DNA of 64,000 nucleotides, from positions 1-64,000 of the forward strand of contig JABGPJ010000110.1 in the NCBI GenBank assembly GCA_018645005.1. The letters run 5' to 3'. A program made the translations under genes and the position numbers. The stretch is from Deltaproteobacteria bacterium (GTDB taxonomy: Bacteria > SAR324 > XYD2-FULL-50-16). Positions within the stretch are counted from its first letter, which is position 1. The number at the start of each line of letters is the position of its first letter. A model generated the notes under the pieces. That model did not search any database and was not told the DNA's origin. It saw only the letters and a list, made by a program, of their open reading frames with translations. This document shows positions 18,885 to 28,732 of the stretch, piece by piece.

Positions 18885-21044
18885 ATGGAAGCAAAAAGAA
18901 AACGGGAAATGAAAAGCAAACAATTTCGGCAATTAAAAAAAGCCACTTTTGGGGTGATGGCGCTTTGTCTGCTGTTTGTTTTAAATGCCTGTAACGACAA
19001 CCGCTCTGATGACAAAGCAACTGATTTCGGGACAGCTCTAGTCTCGATCTCCATAACGCCAGCCAGTCCGGTCCTGGCAGACCCGACGACTCAGCAACTC
19101 ACTGCGACCGGGATCTATGGAGACGGAACCACTGCCAACATCACCGAATCTGTCAACTGGGTTTCCGAGTATCCAGCTATTGCGACCGTCAGCGATGAGC
19201 CGAGCAGCACCACCAACCCCAAAGGACAGGTCAAGACGGTGTTGACCGGTTCTACAACTATAACAGCCCGTTCCGCTAATATCAGCAGTTCAAACGTGTT
19301 GTCAGTGACATCGGCAGTCCTCCAGACCATTGAGGTCACTCCCGGCTATTCGTCTTTTGCTTCTGCCATCACACCCTGGGTTCAGATGAAGGCCACCGGT
19401 ATTTACGCTGACGGAACCATCATTGATATTACGGAATTCGCCACTTGGAGTTCTGGCACAACAAGCGTTGCCACGATCAATAATGTCAGTGGAGAACGAG
19501 GGCTGGCAACCAGTGTTACAAACGGCACAACTACTATCACCGCTACATATCAAAATATTTCTGGCAGTACGGATCTGACTCTGACCACAGCAACACAATC
19601 TGGAAACATAGGGGTTACTCCCATTTCTCCCTACCTTGCTCAGGAAACCTATCAGCAGTTCACAGCCACCGTGAGGCTGAGTGATGGATCAGCTCAGGAT
19701 ATCACACAGTTTGTAATCTGGGCTTCAGCTACAGTTGCAAATGCAACTATCAGTAATGCTAAAGAAACCATGGGGCTGTCTCTGATGGACGCTTCCAACA
19801 ATGGGGCAGCTGTGATTTCAGCTGATCTCAGCGCTGCTGCGGCCTTGGATTCCACTTTGACCATTACAAACAATTATTATCTTTACAAACTGGAAATCAA
19901 TCCAGAGTTCCCCGGCATCGCACAGGGAATTCCATATCAACTGAAAGCTATCGGTATCTTCAAAAAAACCGGCGCCAACTATTACATCGCACAGGACCTG
20001 ACTGAATGGGTCAGCTGGTCCTCTTCCGATACCAGCCTAGCAACGATCAGCAATGCAACGGGTTCCAAAGGGCTGCTTACACTGACCAAGGTTCCGGGGG
20101 TAGCAGATCGCACAGCGACTATTACTGTCCGTTCACCTATTCTGTCGAGCCTGACCGGTACGACAACCCTGAAAGTGAAATCAAACAGCCTCAAGCTGAC
20201 ATCGATTGCTATTAGCCCATCAGACCCGACCATCCACATTGATACGACGCCGACATTCAAGGCCTATGGGACCTTCAGTGATGGAACAAACTCGTTCATC
20301 CAGGATATCTCCCATGCCGTGATCTGGAGTTCTTCAGATTCGACCGTCACTGTTGTCAGTAATGAATCTTCCACTGTTGGAAAAACGGCCAATCGGGCGG
20401 GCGGATCGACAACCATCACTGCTAGGTTGGGAGATATCAGTGGAACTTCGAGCGTCACAATCAAGCCGACGAGCCATGCCTGGACGGGTTTTACATTTGC
20501 TCCAGCAACAGCAGCCACAGGTATCAGGAGTGATGTGCAACTGACAGCCACAGCCACTTTTTCAAACGGCAGCGACTCTTTCACGCAGGATGTGACAGAA
20601 GAGATCCTCTGGACATCTGGTACTCCCGCCAGTGCCGATATCAGCAGCGCTGACGGGGCTAGGGGCCTTGTCACAGGAATTACAACTCCGGCAACAGTAA
20701 CTATGACGGCTGACTGGCAATCCAGTACCGATACAAAAGCAGTCATAACTGAGGATATTGCAAATTTGAATTCAATAGCGATTACAGCAGCCAGCGCGGC
20801 CGGATCAGATGGTACAACTCAGCTGACAACAACAGCAACTTACGTCAGCACCAATACGCAGGATGTGACAGAGTTATGTATTTGGAGCTCATCCAGACCT
20901 GAGGTGGCATCTGTCCTCAATATTCCAGGCAGTAAAGGGAAAGTATTCAGTAACGGCAGTGGGTCAACGACCATTACATGCCGGATTACCGATGAGACAG
21001 CAACTAAAGATTTATCGGTTACACATGAATTCACTGTGAACTAG
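18885..21044 (+). CDS. Lipoprotein with about 7 Big_2 repeats
   Basis: VMALCLLFVLNACNDNRSDDK lipobox; same repeat family. Start may be 18909 (MKSKQFRQ). Confidence 0.87.
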   Translation: MEAKRKREMKSKQFRQLKKATFGVMALCLLFVLNACNDNRSDDKATDFGTALVSISITPASPVLADPTTQQLTATGIYGDGTTANITESVNWVSEYPAIATVSDEPSSTTNPKGQVKTVLTGSTTITARSANISSSNVLSVTSAVLQTIEVTPGYSSFASAITPWVQMKATGIYADGTIIDITEFATWSSGTTSVATINNVSGERGLATSVTNGTTTITATYQNISGSTDLTLTTATQSGNIGVTPISPYLAQETYQQFTATVRLSDGSAQDITQFVIWASATVANATISNAKETMGLSLMDASNNGAAVISADLSAAAALDSTLTITNNYYLYKLEINPEFPGIAQGIPYQLKAIGIFKKTGANYYIAQDLTEWVSWSSSDTSLATISNATGSKGLLTLTKVPGVADRTATITVRSPILSSLTGTTTLKVKSNSLKLTSIAISPSDPTIHIDTTPTFKAYGTFSDGTNSFIQDISHAVIWSSSDSTVTVVSNESSTVGKTANRAGGSTTITARLGDISGTSSVTIKPTSHAWTGFTFAPATAATGIRSDVQLTATATFSNGSDSFTQDVTEEILWTSGTPASADISSADGARGLVTGITTPATVTMTADWQSSTDTKAVITEDIANLNSIAITAASAAGSDGTTQLTTTATYVSTNTQDVTELCIWSSSRPEVASVLNIPGSKGKVFSNGSGSTTITCRITDETATKDLSVTHEFTVN

Positions 21045-21049
21045 AGAAA

Positions 21050-22078
21050 ATGAAAAAATCAACGATTAGAATAGGTTTAATAGTTTTACTGGTTGTTTTA
21101 TCAGGCTACCAGTCAGCCTCAGCCAGAGAACTGTTTGGAAATGCACAGATTGAAAAAGGGACCCTGGCTATTGTCCGGAGCGGTGAAATACTGAGGGTTG
21201 ATCCCCAGGAGCCGGCAGAGATTCGGAAGAACGATTTGCTGATCGCAGGCAGTGATTCCCTAGTGAACTGGCAAGTCGATCAGGGGACATCGTTGCAACT
21301 GGGTAGTAATGCTGTTTTGATGCTGCTGGTCTGGAAAAGGGCTGGAAGCTCTGGATACCTTAGCCTGACATACGGTATCGCCAAAGTTCGGTTAAATGCC
21401 GGGGAAGGTTCCAGCGATTCGGTGGTTTTAAAAACGCCGTCCGGGATTATCCGCCTGACAGGCAATGCCTGGGTTCAGGTCACCTCATCTGGAAGTACAA
21501 TGGTCAAGGCGTTGACCGGTCAAGCGACAATAAGTAACCTGCTGGGTGAAGCCCAATCGCTGGCAGGGAATCAATTGGCTCTGGTTGTCAACGGCGACTT
21601 GATCTTTCCGGATGCCGAAACATCCGCAAAAATGCAGCAGCTTGTGAATCAGGACATGCTCGATATGCCAGGCTTCAGTGACCAGCAGGCATCGTTTTTG
21701 ATAAATGAGGCGAAAATAGTAGCAACAGGCATACTGACAGATGATGCCGTTCAACAAAGCAGGGGGATCGATGTTTCCATCGAAGAATCGTTTGACGAAC
21801 AGGCAGAAGGGTCTGGCAGCAATCAGAAAGATCCTCCGGCAAGATTTCCGGTAAGTGAAGATTTGGCTGCGGATCTTGAGCTACAGGAAGACCTGCCGTC
21901 TATGGATATCGATTCGGAAACCGATGAGCTGGGCATTGTTCATGTTTTGGGGGAAAAGCCGGAGAACGTCTATTCCGAGTTTACCAAGCCGATAACGCCA
22001 GGAAATCACTTTGATCTGGACGACAAAACCACCTGGTCTTTGGAGCCAGGATTGATTGCAGTGACGATTGAAAAATAA
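21050..22078 (+). CDS. Exported FecR-like domain protein
   Basis: Signal peptide MKKSTIRIGLIVLLVVLSGYQSASA; GTLAIVRSGEILRV..IRKNDLLIAGSDSLVNWQVDQGTSLQLGSNAVLML..GIAKVRL..TPSGIIRLTG. Confidence 0.7.
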   Translation: MKKSTIRIGLIVLLVVLSGYQSASARELFGNAQIEKGTLAIVRSGEILRVDPQEPAEIRKNDLLIAGSDSLVNWQVDQGTSLQLGSNAVLMLLVWKRAGSSGYLSLTYGIAKVRLNAGEGSSDSVVLKTPSGIIRLTGNAWVQVTSSGSTMVKALTGQATISNLLGEAQSLAGNQLALVVNGDLIFPDAETSAKMQQLVNQDMLDMPGFSDQQASFLINEAKIVATGILTDDAVQQSRGIDVSIEESFDEQAEGSGSNQKDPPARFPVSEDLAADLELQEDLPSMDIDSETDELGIVHVLGEKPENVYSEFTKPITPGNHFDLDDKTTWSLEPGLIAVTIEK

Positions 22079-22280
22079 ACAGGGATGAATAAAGGGAATG
22101 ATACAGCTTCCCTTGATTGAAAGAATGCTGAACGGCGCCCCAGGTGGAAATTTGACCGACCTGTCTGTGAGGCGTGCAAAGAGAGATAGGTATGGTTAAT
22201 TTAGATATTATCCGGAGCTATGATCCAATCCGGATATACTTTCAGTTTCTTCAAGAGCTGAGTTAATTCTGGAGGTAATC

Positions 22281-23570
22281 TTGAATTTTAGATTATTATT
22301 GTTTGTTCCTTTGCTGATTGTCCTGCTGCTGAACACCACATTCGGGCAGGAGGGAAATCAGGAGAAAGATTCAGCCCAAAACCAACCTCCCCGGATTTTA
22401 TCTCCGGATCTGGTTCGAAAGCAGGAGATTCTGAATTCAGAACAGGTATTCAGCCTTGTTTTCATAGATAGCGATATGATTGTTAAGATCACTATTAATA
22501 ATGTGGAACAGGTTTTTGAAGCGGCTAAAACAGTTGTCATTACACGAAATTTTGAGTTTGAACAGGGCAAGAGCCTGATCCAGGTTGTGGCTGTGGATGA
22601 AGCGGGCAACAGTTCGGAGCGCTCCTTTCTCATCGGTTATGGTGAAAAAGAGCTGAAATATATTTCCGATGCCACCGATGATACTGACTCGGGCTTCAAT
22701 TGGAAGGCAGATGTCAAAGTCGGATTTGAATTGGACAGCAATCCCACCAACGATATGAGTTCGGCAGTGAAACCGCTTTATGGAGTTGTGCCGGAAAACA
22801 ACCAGGCTGATTCACGGTGGGTCCTGGATGGGATCGTTAGTGCAAATTATGGGCCCTACAGTGCAGTGGGCGGTGCCAGTGCGATCCGTTACGCCAAGGG
22901 AGAAAACGATTTTCTGAATTCGTTGCTCATGTTTGGGGGGATTGGATATAAGAGTTATCTCTCACATGGAAGAACGTGGATGCTGGATGCCATGCTGACA
23001 GATATCAACGTGGGTGGATATGATTATGCGTTAGTGCAGACGGTGTCTCCCGGGATTGAATTCCGTTCGAGGGGTATCAGGGGTGAATACCGTTCCCTGC
23101 TGCTGGGTGTTGATGTGATCTTTAAGGATTTTGCCATCGTCAGCAGAACAGATGGATTGCAAGGGACACTAAAATATGATTTCCGGTCATTGGATGAAAC
23201 CAAGCATCACCTGTTTCACCATCTACTGGCTCTGGGAAACAGTTCAGAAGGAACCAAACAGTCAGAATATACTTTTTTGAAGTTGGATTTCGACTGGAAG
23301 AATATCTGGGATTTTGGACTACGTTGGGATTTCAGCTTTGGCGTACAACACCGCACGTTTGCGAATGATACGGCACTTTCCAAGGATACCAAACTCATCT
23401 CACTGGGGACCAAACATATTGAGATCCCCTTTCGACTTGAGACCGGAATCGGCTGGAAGTTCTCTGAAAGTTTGAAAGCCATGTTCAACACCAAATACGT
23501 ATTCAATATGTCAAACGATGTTTCTTACGAAAGATTGATCAATAGTTTAACAGTCAGCGCTGTATTTTAA
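22281..23570 (+). CDS. Outer-membrane beta-barrel candidate with N-terminal Ig-like region
   Basis: Signal peptide LLLFVPLLIVLLLNTTFGQ; IQVVAVDEAGNSSERSF; alternating amphipathic strands; C-terminal Phe (LTVSAVF). Confidence 0.6.
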   Translation: MNFRLLLFVPLLIVLLLNTTFGQEGNQEKDSAQNQPPRILSPDLVRKQEILNSEQVFSLVFIDSDMIVKITINNVEQVFEAAKTVVITRNFEFEQGKSLIQVVAVDEAGNSSERSFLIGYGEKELKYISDATDDTDSGFNWKADVKVGFELDSNPTNDMSSAVKPLYGVVPENNQADSRWVLDGIVSANYGPYSAVGGASAIRYAKGENDFLNSLLMFGGIGYKSYLSHGRTWMLDAMLTDINVGGYDYALVQTVSPGIEFRSRGIRGEYRSLLLGVDVIFKDFAIVSRTDGLQGTLKYDFRSLDETKHHLFHHLLALGNSSEGTKQSEYTFLKLDFDWKNIWDFGLRWDFSFGVQHRTFANDTALSKDTKLISLGTKHIEIPFRLETGIGWKFSESLKAMFNTKYVFNMSNDVSYERLINSLTVSAVF

Positions 23571-23593
23571 AAAAGAAAAGCCAAGAGACTATC

Positions 23594-24577
23594 ATGAAGG
23601 GAAAAATCTGCTGGTTATTGATGATTAAAACGTTGGGGTTCTGCGGCCTTCTTTTATTTATAGTAGCCGGGTGCAAAGATCTGAACGACAATCCACCTCC
23701 TGTCGCAGCGGATACGATGCGGATTGATGTCGCAGAAATTCAGAGACAGATAACGGTTGGTGCCGGAGGTAGTCAAGAAAACCAAAACGAAGATCGCCGT
23801 TTTGCTCTGACCAGTAGTGATACAGATGTCAGCAGTGAAGCCAAAACGTTGCTGATCGGTGCAATTGTCGTCACCAGCCGTTCTACCCCTTATTCGAGCA
23901 GCACTTCCATTACGACAAGTATCCCGTCGTTTTTCGGGAACGACCTGACCGATTCCGGCGATTTTATTCAGCTAATTAATCTGCCGGTGTCGGAAACATA
24001 TGTAGAGTTCAAAGTCCCACCTCCTTCGGCGGGTAATTGGCAGGTTTTTGCGGTCGCTTTCAGCACGCAACCTGAACTGGTGAATGATTTATCTGCTGAG
24101 GAACATAAACGCTCAGCAATCTATTTTGGAGTGAAAGAACAATTTTTTAAGGCAGAGGATATGGGAAACACGCCAGTTCCAGTCCGGATGCAAAGGGTTT
24201 GTCTGCAGGGGACCCCACCAAAAGGGTGTGCCAGTTTTGGAGCCTCTGTCACTGCTGCAGCGGTTGTGACTGCATCTGTTGATATCGTGGGAGTCCGGGC
24301 TAACGGAGCAGATTATACGCCCGACACGATCGATTTCCCCATCTTTGTTCGCACTGCTGGGGATGTCACAACGGCTATTGCCAGCCTCAAGACCATCAGG
24401 GATGAAATTAAAAAGAAAAAGACAATTACCAGCCTGACCCTACGTGCGACCCATTCTATGAACACGACAGAAAGCGCTGAATGTCAGGCTCTGTCCAATG
24501 TTACCAATGAAAATGAATACACCAATACGCGACTGAGAACCCATTGCGAGGTTTCCGATTATCAGGTCACCTATTAA
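23594..24577 (+). CDS. Lipoprotein of unknown function
   Basis: LGFCGLLLFIVAGCKDLNDNPPP lipobox. Confidence 0.7.
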   Translation: MKGKICWLLMIKTLGFCGLLLFIVAGCKDLNDNPPPVAADTMRIDVAEIQRQITVGAGGSQENQNEDRRFALTSSDTDVSSEAKTLLIGAIVVTSRSTPYSSSTSITTSIPSFFGNDLTDSGDFIQLINLPVSETYVEFKVPPPSAGNWQVFAVAFSTQPELVNDLSAEEHKRSAIYFGVKEQFFKAEDMGNTPVPVRMQRVCLQGTPPKGCASFGASVTAAAVVTASVDIVGVRANGADYTPDTIDFPIFVRTAGDVTTAIASLKTIRDEIKKKKTITSLTLRATHSMNTTESAECQALSNVTNENEYTNTRLRTHCEVSDYQVTY

Positions 24578-24594
24578 CGATTGTTGAGCAGAAT

Positions 24595-25716
24595 ATGACC
24601 AGAATAAAAAAGGTTTATGCCGTATTGAGAGCGCCGGTACTCCTAAAGTATTGTCTGATATTGCTGATCGTCTCCGGTCTGTTTTCTCAGGCGGCTTTCG
24701 GTGACGAGCCGGAACATCTGCGCCAGAGTGTGCGGGCCTTGGGTATGGGGGGCGCTTTCATTGCTGTGGCAAATGATGAGTTCGCGCTGTACTACAATCC
24801 TGCGGGTCTGCAGTCGGTGCAACAGACGATAGTGGAAATTGTTACAGCCGGTGCAACCACCAACCAGAATCTACTCGATCTGACAGAGGCCGAAACGGGC
24901 GATACAACCGCCACATTTGGTGATCTGGTCGGGAAAAATATCTATACAGAAATTAACCTGGGGGCTATGAGCATCACTGCTCCAGGTTGGGGATACTCCA
25001 TATTTGGAAATCTGCTCTTCAATTCTGTCATCAACAATCCGTCTGTCCCCTTTTTCGACGTGAAGGCCTATGTTCAATATGGAATGGTGGGTGGATTTGG
25101 GATGAGTTATCTGGATGAGCTGCTGGACGTGGGAATGGCCATGAAATCGGTTACCCGGGCGGGTGTCACAAAAACCGTTCATGTGTATGATCTGCTGGGT
25201 GACGATTTCAATGATAGCCTTGAAGACGACTTTTCAGAGAAAGATTCGATCACTTACGATTTGGGGGTGATCTATCATTTTGATCAAATACCCAATCTGG
25301 AAACAAAGGTGGCCTACGTAGTACGGAATATTGGTGACATGGATTTCGCTAGTGCAGGGATGATCCCCATGACCATGGATATAGGAATATCGGCCGAAAC
25401 AGAGATTGTCGGCTTGGATTTTATTTTTGCAGTTGACTATGTAGATCTGCAGAATCGACTCACGAAGTATGAGAGTTATCTGCGGAATATTAAAGCAGGT
25501 GCTGAAGTTGGTGTTTTTAAACGATCCAATGGACATCATGCCCTCTCTCTCAGAATGGGTTTGAACGCCAGTTACTATCTGAGTACCGGATTTTCCATCA
25601 ACATTCCCGGTCTCCCTATAAAAATAGATTATGCAGCCTGGTCTGAAGAGATCGGATTTCTTGCAGGAAAAATTGAAGACAAACGACAATCGGTTCATGT
25701 CTCAATAAACTTTTAG
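24595..25716 (+). CDS. Outer-membrane barrel protein, PorV/TraF/FadL-like
   Basis: LRQSVRALGMGGAFIAVANDEFALYYNPAGLQ signature; C-terminal aromatic VHVSINF. Start at MTRIKKVY. Confidence 0.7.
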   Translation: MTRIKKVYAVLRAPVLLKYCLILLIVSGLFSQAAFGDEPEHLRQSVRALGMGGAFIAVANDEFALYYNPAGLQSVQQTIVEIVTAGATTNQNLLDLTEAETGDTTATFGDLVGKNIYTEINLGAMSITAPGWGYSIFGNLLFNSVINNPSVPFFDVKAYVQYGMVGGFGMSYLDELLDVGMAMKSVTRAGVTKTVHVYDLLGDDFNDSLEDDFSEKDSITYDLGVIYHFDQIPNLETKVAYVVRNIGDMDFASAGMIPMTMDIGISAETEIVGLDFIFAVDYVDLQNRLTKYESYLRNIKAGAEVGVFKRSNGHHALSLRMGLNASYYLSTGFSINIPGLPIKIDYAAWSEEIGFLAGKIEDKRQSVHVSINF

Positions 25717-25735
25717 AACTGCCCACAGGAAAGGT

Positions 25736-27304
25736 ATGATGAATAGAGCGAAGACCTTTTTGCTTATTCTGGGAATTGCAGTCATCGGAGGATGTGCCAG
25801 CCACGGGAAGAACATCCAGTCCGCCTTTGGACGGGAAGATGTCAATACCGAAACGATGCGGACCAAAATGAAATGGCTGGAACCGGTCGTTGCAGAAGGT
25901 AAGACCCATGAACAGTTCCGCGTGGTCAAGTCTTTACGCTATGTTTCCAAATATAATCCTGATTTGGAAAAAAGAAAACTGGCAGTCCGCGGTTTGCTTT
26001 TTGTGTCTGTTTTCAGTGACGACAGCGATGTCAGGTCCAGCGCCCAGTCCCGCCTGATTACCATTTTAAATGATCGAAACGAAGATCTGGCTCTGCGGTT
26101 TGAAGTGATTGATGGGAAAAAAGATATTGTCATCGGACAAACTTTTTATGAGAAAAATGACCCCTCTCTTTTTACGGACCAGGTTGAAAAAAAGCCTGTA
26201 TATCCCGACGAGGATGATCGCGAAGCGGCGTTACTGTTTTTAATTGACCATTTTGAGGATCTGGAAATAGATCTGCAACAACATTTGGTGACTGCTTTCG
26301 GGCAGATAATGGTAAATCCACAGATTTGTCTCGAACCATCGGAGGACGGCTGTGAGGAGTATGACGGTGAAGATCAGGATGAATGGAAAAAAACATTGGG
26401 AAGACAGATCAACTACTGGGTCATGAATCGCTGTGACTGGGATCGCGAGGTTATACCTCAGGAGACCAAAGATTCACTGCGAACGCTGATGACTGACAAT
26501 CCAGATCTGATTTCGATGGATCCTCCGGACTGCAGTCCGTACCATCCAGTTGCAGAAGATTTTTCAGTACTTAAAATGCGCTCTATCAAGATTCCCGCCA
26601 GTTATGTTCAGTTTGGTTTAGATCTGAGCGAGGCTTCATCAAAAGGTCTGCACGCATCCAGCCTGGAATTTGGTTTTGGAAACGGAAAAACCTTTGGGGT
26701 CATGTTTGGTGTGAACATTGATGAACAATGGATGGAACCCCTGCGAGAGAAATATTTTACTATCCAGTATCGGGTGAAGAACCATAAATCAGCCATCGGG
26801 GCGACGCGGGTAATCAGAACGCCCGATTTCAGCTTGGTGGAGCAGAGAGACAATGATGTGGACGGTGCTATCGATGGTGAAAGTGCCTATACCTATTCCG
26901 TGGATGAAAACGAGGTCTATTTCACCTCTGCCTTTGATATAGACCGTATATCGTCCCATCTCCATCTGTATCTGGGGTCTATTTCTCAAAAAATCGCGCT
27001 TCAGTATTTCTTCCGAAAACCGGATATCTCTTTTATCCTGGAAGGATCAGCCCGGTCAAACATGAAAGTCAAAGACAGGGAGACCGATACAGTTGCCAAT
27101 GAAGACAAGGCTGAAAGGGAATCCCTGGCATCAAAAACCAGAAGCGACATACTCCTCGGAGCGAAATGGAACAATATCAGTTTACTCAGAGGACTTTTTA
27201 GCGGTAGTAAAGGTCGTGCCGCCAGGCAGGGAATCTTCGACTTTAAACTGTATTATTCGGTACAAGGTGAAAAAACATATTTCGTTGTTACAAGCCCATT
27301 CTAA
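25736..27304 (+). CDS. Lipoprotein of unknown function, beta-rich C-terminal half
   Basis: FLLILGIAVIGGCASHGK lipobox; C-terminus YFVVTSPF. Confidence 0.65.
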   Translation: MMNRAKTFLLILGIAVIGGCASHGKNIQSAFGREDVNTETMRTKMKWLEPVVAEGKTHEQFRVVKSLRYVSKYNPDLEKRKLAVRGLLFVSVFSDDSDVRSSAQSRLITILNDRNEDLALRFEVIDGKKDIVIGQTFYEKNDPSLFTDQVEKKPVYPDEDDREAALLFLIDHFEDLEIDLQQHLVTAFGQIMVNPQICLEPSEDGCEEYDGEDQDEWKKTLGRQINYWVMNRCDWDREVIPQETKDSLRTLMTDNPDLISMDPPDCSPYHPVAEDFSVLKMRSIKIPASYVQFGLDLSEASSKGLHASSLEFGFGNGKTFGVMFGVNIDEQWMEPLREKYFTIQYRVKNHKSAIGATRVIRTPDFSLVEQRDNDVDGAIDGESAYTYSVDENEVYFTSAFDIDRISSHLHLYLGSISQKIALQYFFRKPDISFILEGSARSNMKVKDRETDTVANEDKAERESLASKTRSDILLGAKWNNISLLRGLFSGSKGRAARQGIFDFKLYYSVQGEKTYFVVTSPF

Positions 27305-27349
27305 AAGCCGAACAGGTGTTATGAAACATAAAATCGACAAAGGGTTAAA

Positions 27350-28717
27350 ATGAAACTGGACTGGAAAAAGAGCCTTGGTTTGGTTTTTTTGTTTTTTCTT
27401 CTCTTTAACGGGTGCCAATCCGTTGATGAAAAGACCGATTGTGTCTATTATCTGAACCAGAAAGATTACAGCCGTGTAGCAGCGGACACCTCCTGTTCCA
27501 CTTATGAACGGGCCAGCGCAGAGGTGGGGCTGGCAGGATTTCAATTCTCAAGCTTCCTGGATGGTGATGCCTCTGAAAACTTCAGGCAGGCACTGGGCAT
27601 CTCGAGCTCGGTCACAGCTTGGACAACATGGGCCGGGAAAACGCACTACGAAAATGCAATGAAACTCTCCGGCGATTCCACAGGGGATACCTACGAAGGG
27701 CAGACAAGATTGAAGGAAGATGTAGAGATTCACTATTTTTCGACTCTGGGAGCCATAATGGCACTGACCTACATCGAGATGGACGCCAACTCTGATGGAG
27801 ATGTTTCGGAAACGGAAATCCAGAGTTTCACCGGTATTCGAGCGTCGAATGATGCCAGTTACGGCACAAACAAAATTCAATCTGCTGAATGGTTTGAGTT
27901 TGTAACAGACAAAGGATCCGGTAGCGAAAAGGTCTTTGTGCTCAATACAACAACTGGCAAGTGCGCTTTGAAAACAACACCCAAATACGATGGTCTTTGG
28001 CCAGCCACATCTTACGATTTAACGGATACGGCAAACTGTGGCGTCGTCGACAGTACCACATTGGCGGCATGGGCAGTGGCTGGAGAGGGTACGATCGGCG
28101 GTCAATGTGCCGCCATTATGAAGATTGAAGAGCTCCAGAACCTGTTTCTCCCCTCTTCAGGCGGATCTTTGTCAGTATTGGACCTGACACAGTATTTCGT
28201 TACCTATGTTAGCTCAATTGATCACGATATGGTCGATCTTGGTATCCCGGAAGACAGCGATCTTCGAAAAGGGTTATCTGAATTCAGCGCAAATATCGAC
28301 AACGGAGCAACCTGCTCCAATGATACGTTGACCGAGGTGGACCAGATCTTCAGCATTCTGGAAGTTGCGGCTGTAAATTCAGCCACGGACTATGAAAATA
28401 TCAATGTCCTGCCTTTCAGTACTATCTCCTCCGCAAGTGATACGGCCGTCGCACTGACTGATTTCGCTACTGTTATTGAAACGGGCGGCAATCCTGTCAC
28501 TGTTACCTTTACCTGCAATAATTCAGCTAATATGTCGGCACGGATGATTTTTAAACAAGCGGCGACATATATTCCCTACTACTCTGGTGCTGATGCCAAC
28601 ATCAATGATACCTTTTCATCACTGAATGTTTTAAATTCAGATGCCGCTGGTAGTGTTAAGCCTACTTCTGCCGGCGATAAAATTGTCTCCTTCAAAGAAC
28701 TTCTCTGCATGGAGTGA
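27350..28717 (+). CDS. Lipoprotein with EF-hand-like Ca-binding loop
   Basis: LGLVFLFFLLFNGCQSVD lipobox; DANSDGDVSETEIQSF loop. Confidence 0.65.
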   Translation: MKLDWKKSLGLVFLFFLLFNGCQSVDEKTDCVYYLNQKDYSRVAADTSCSTYERASAEVGLAGFQFSSFLDGDASENFRQALGISSSVTAWTTWAGKTHYENAMKLSGDSTGDTYEGQTRLKEDVEIHYFSTLGAIMALTYIEMDANSDGDVSETEIQSFTGIRASNDASYGTNKIQSAEWFEFVTDKGSGSEKVFVLNTTTGKCALKTTPKYDGLWPATSYDLTDTANCGVVDSTTLAAWAVAGEGTIGGQCAAIMKIEELQNLFLPSSGGSLSVLDLTQYFVTYVSSIDHDMVDLGIPEDSDLRKGLSEFSANIDNGATCSNDTLTEVDQIFSILEVAAVNSATDYENINVLPFSTISSASDTAVALTDFATVIETGGNPVTVTFTCNNSANMSARMIFKQAATYIPYYSGADANINDTFSSLNVLNSDAAGSVKPTSAGDKIVSFKELLCME

Positions 28718-28732
28718 TCCTGCATCGTTATT

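Noticed and set aside
13342-21034. Many long minus-strand ORFs opposite the Big_2 genes
   Set aside because: Low-complexity V/T/S-rich shadow ORFs created by the repetitive plus-strand coding sequence.
13325-21044. Periodic repeats considered as CRISPR-like or minisatellite array
   Set aside because: The periodicity is about 85-100 codons and protein-level (Big_2 domains); no short identical repeats with unique spacers.
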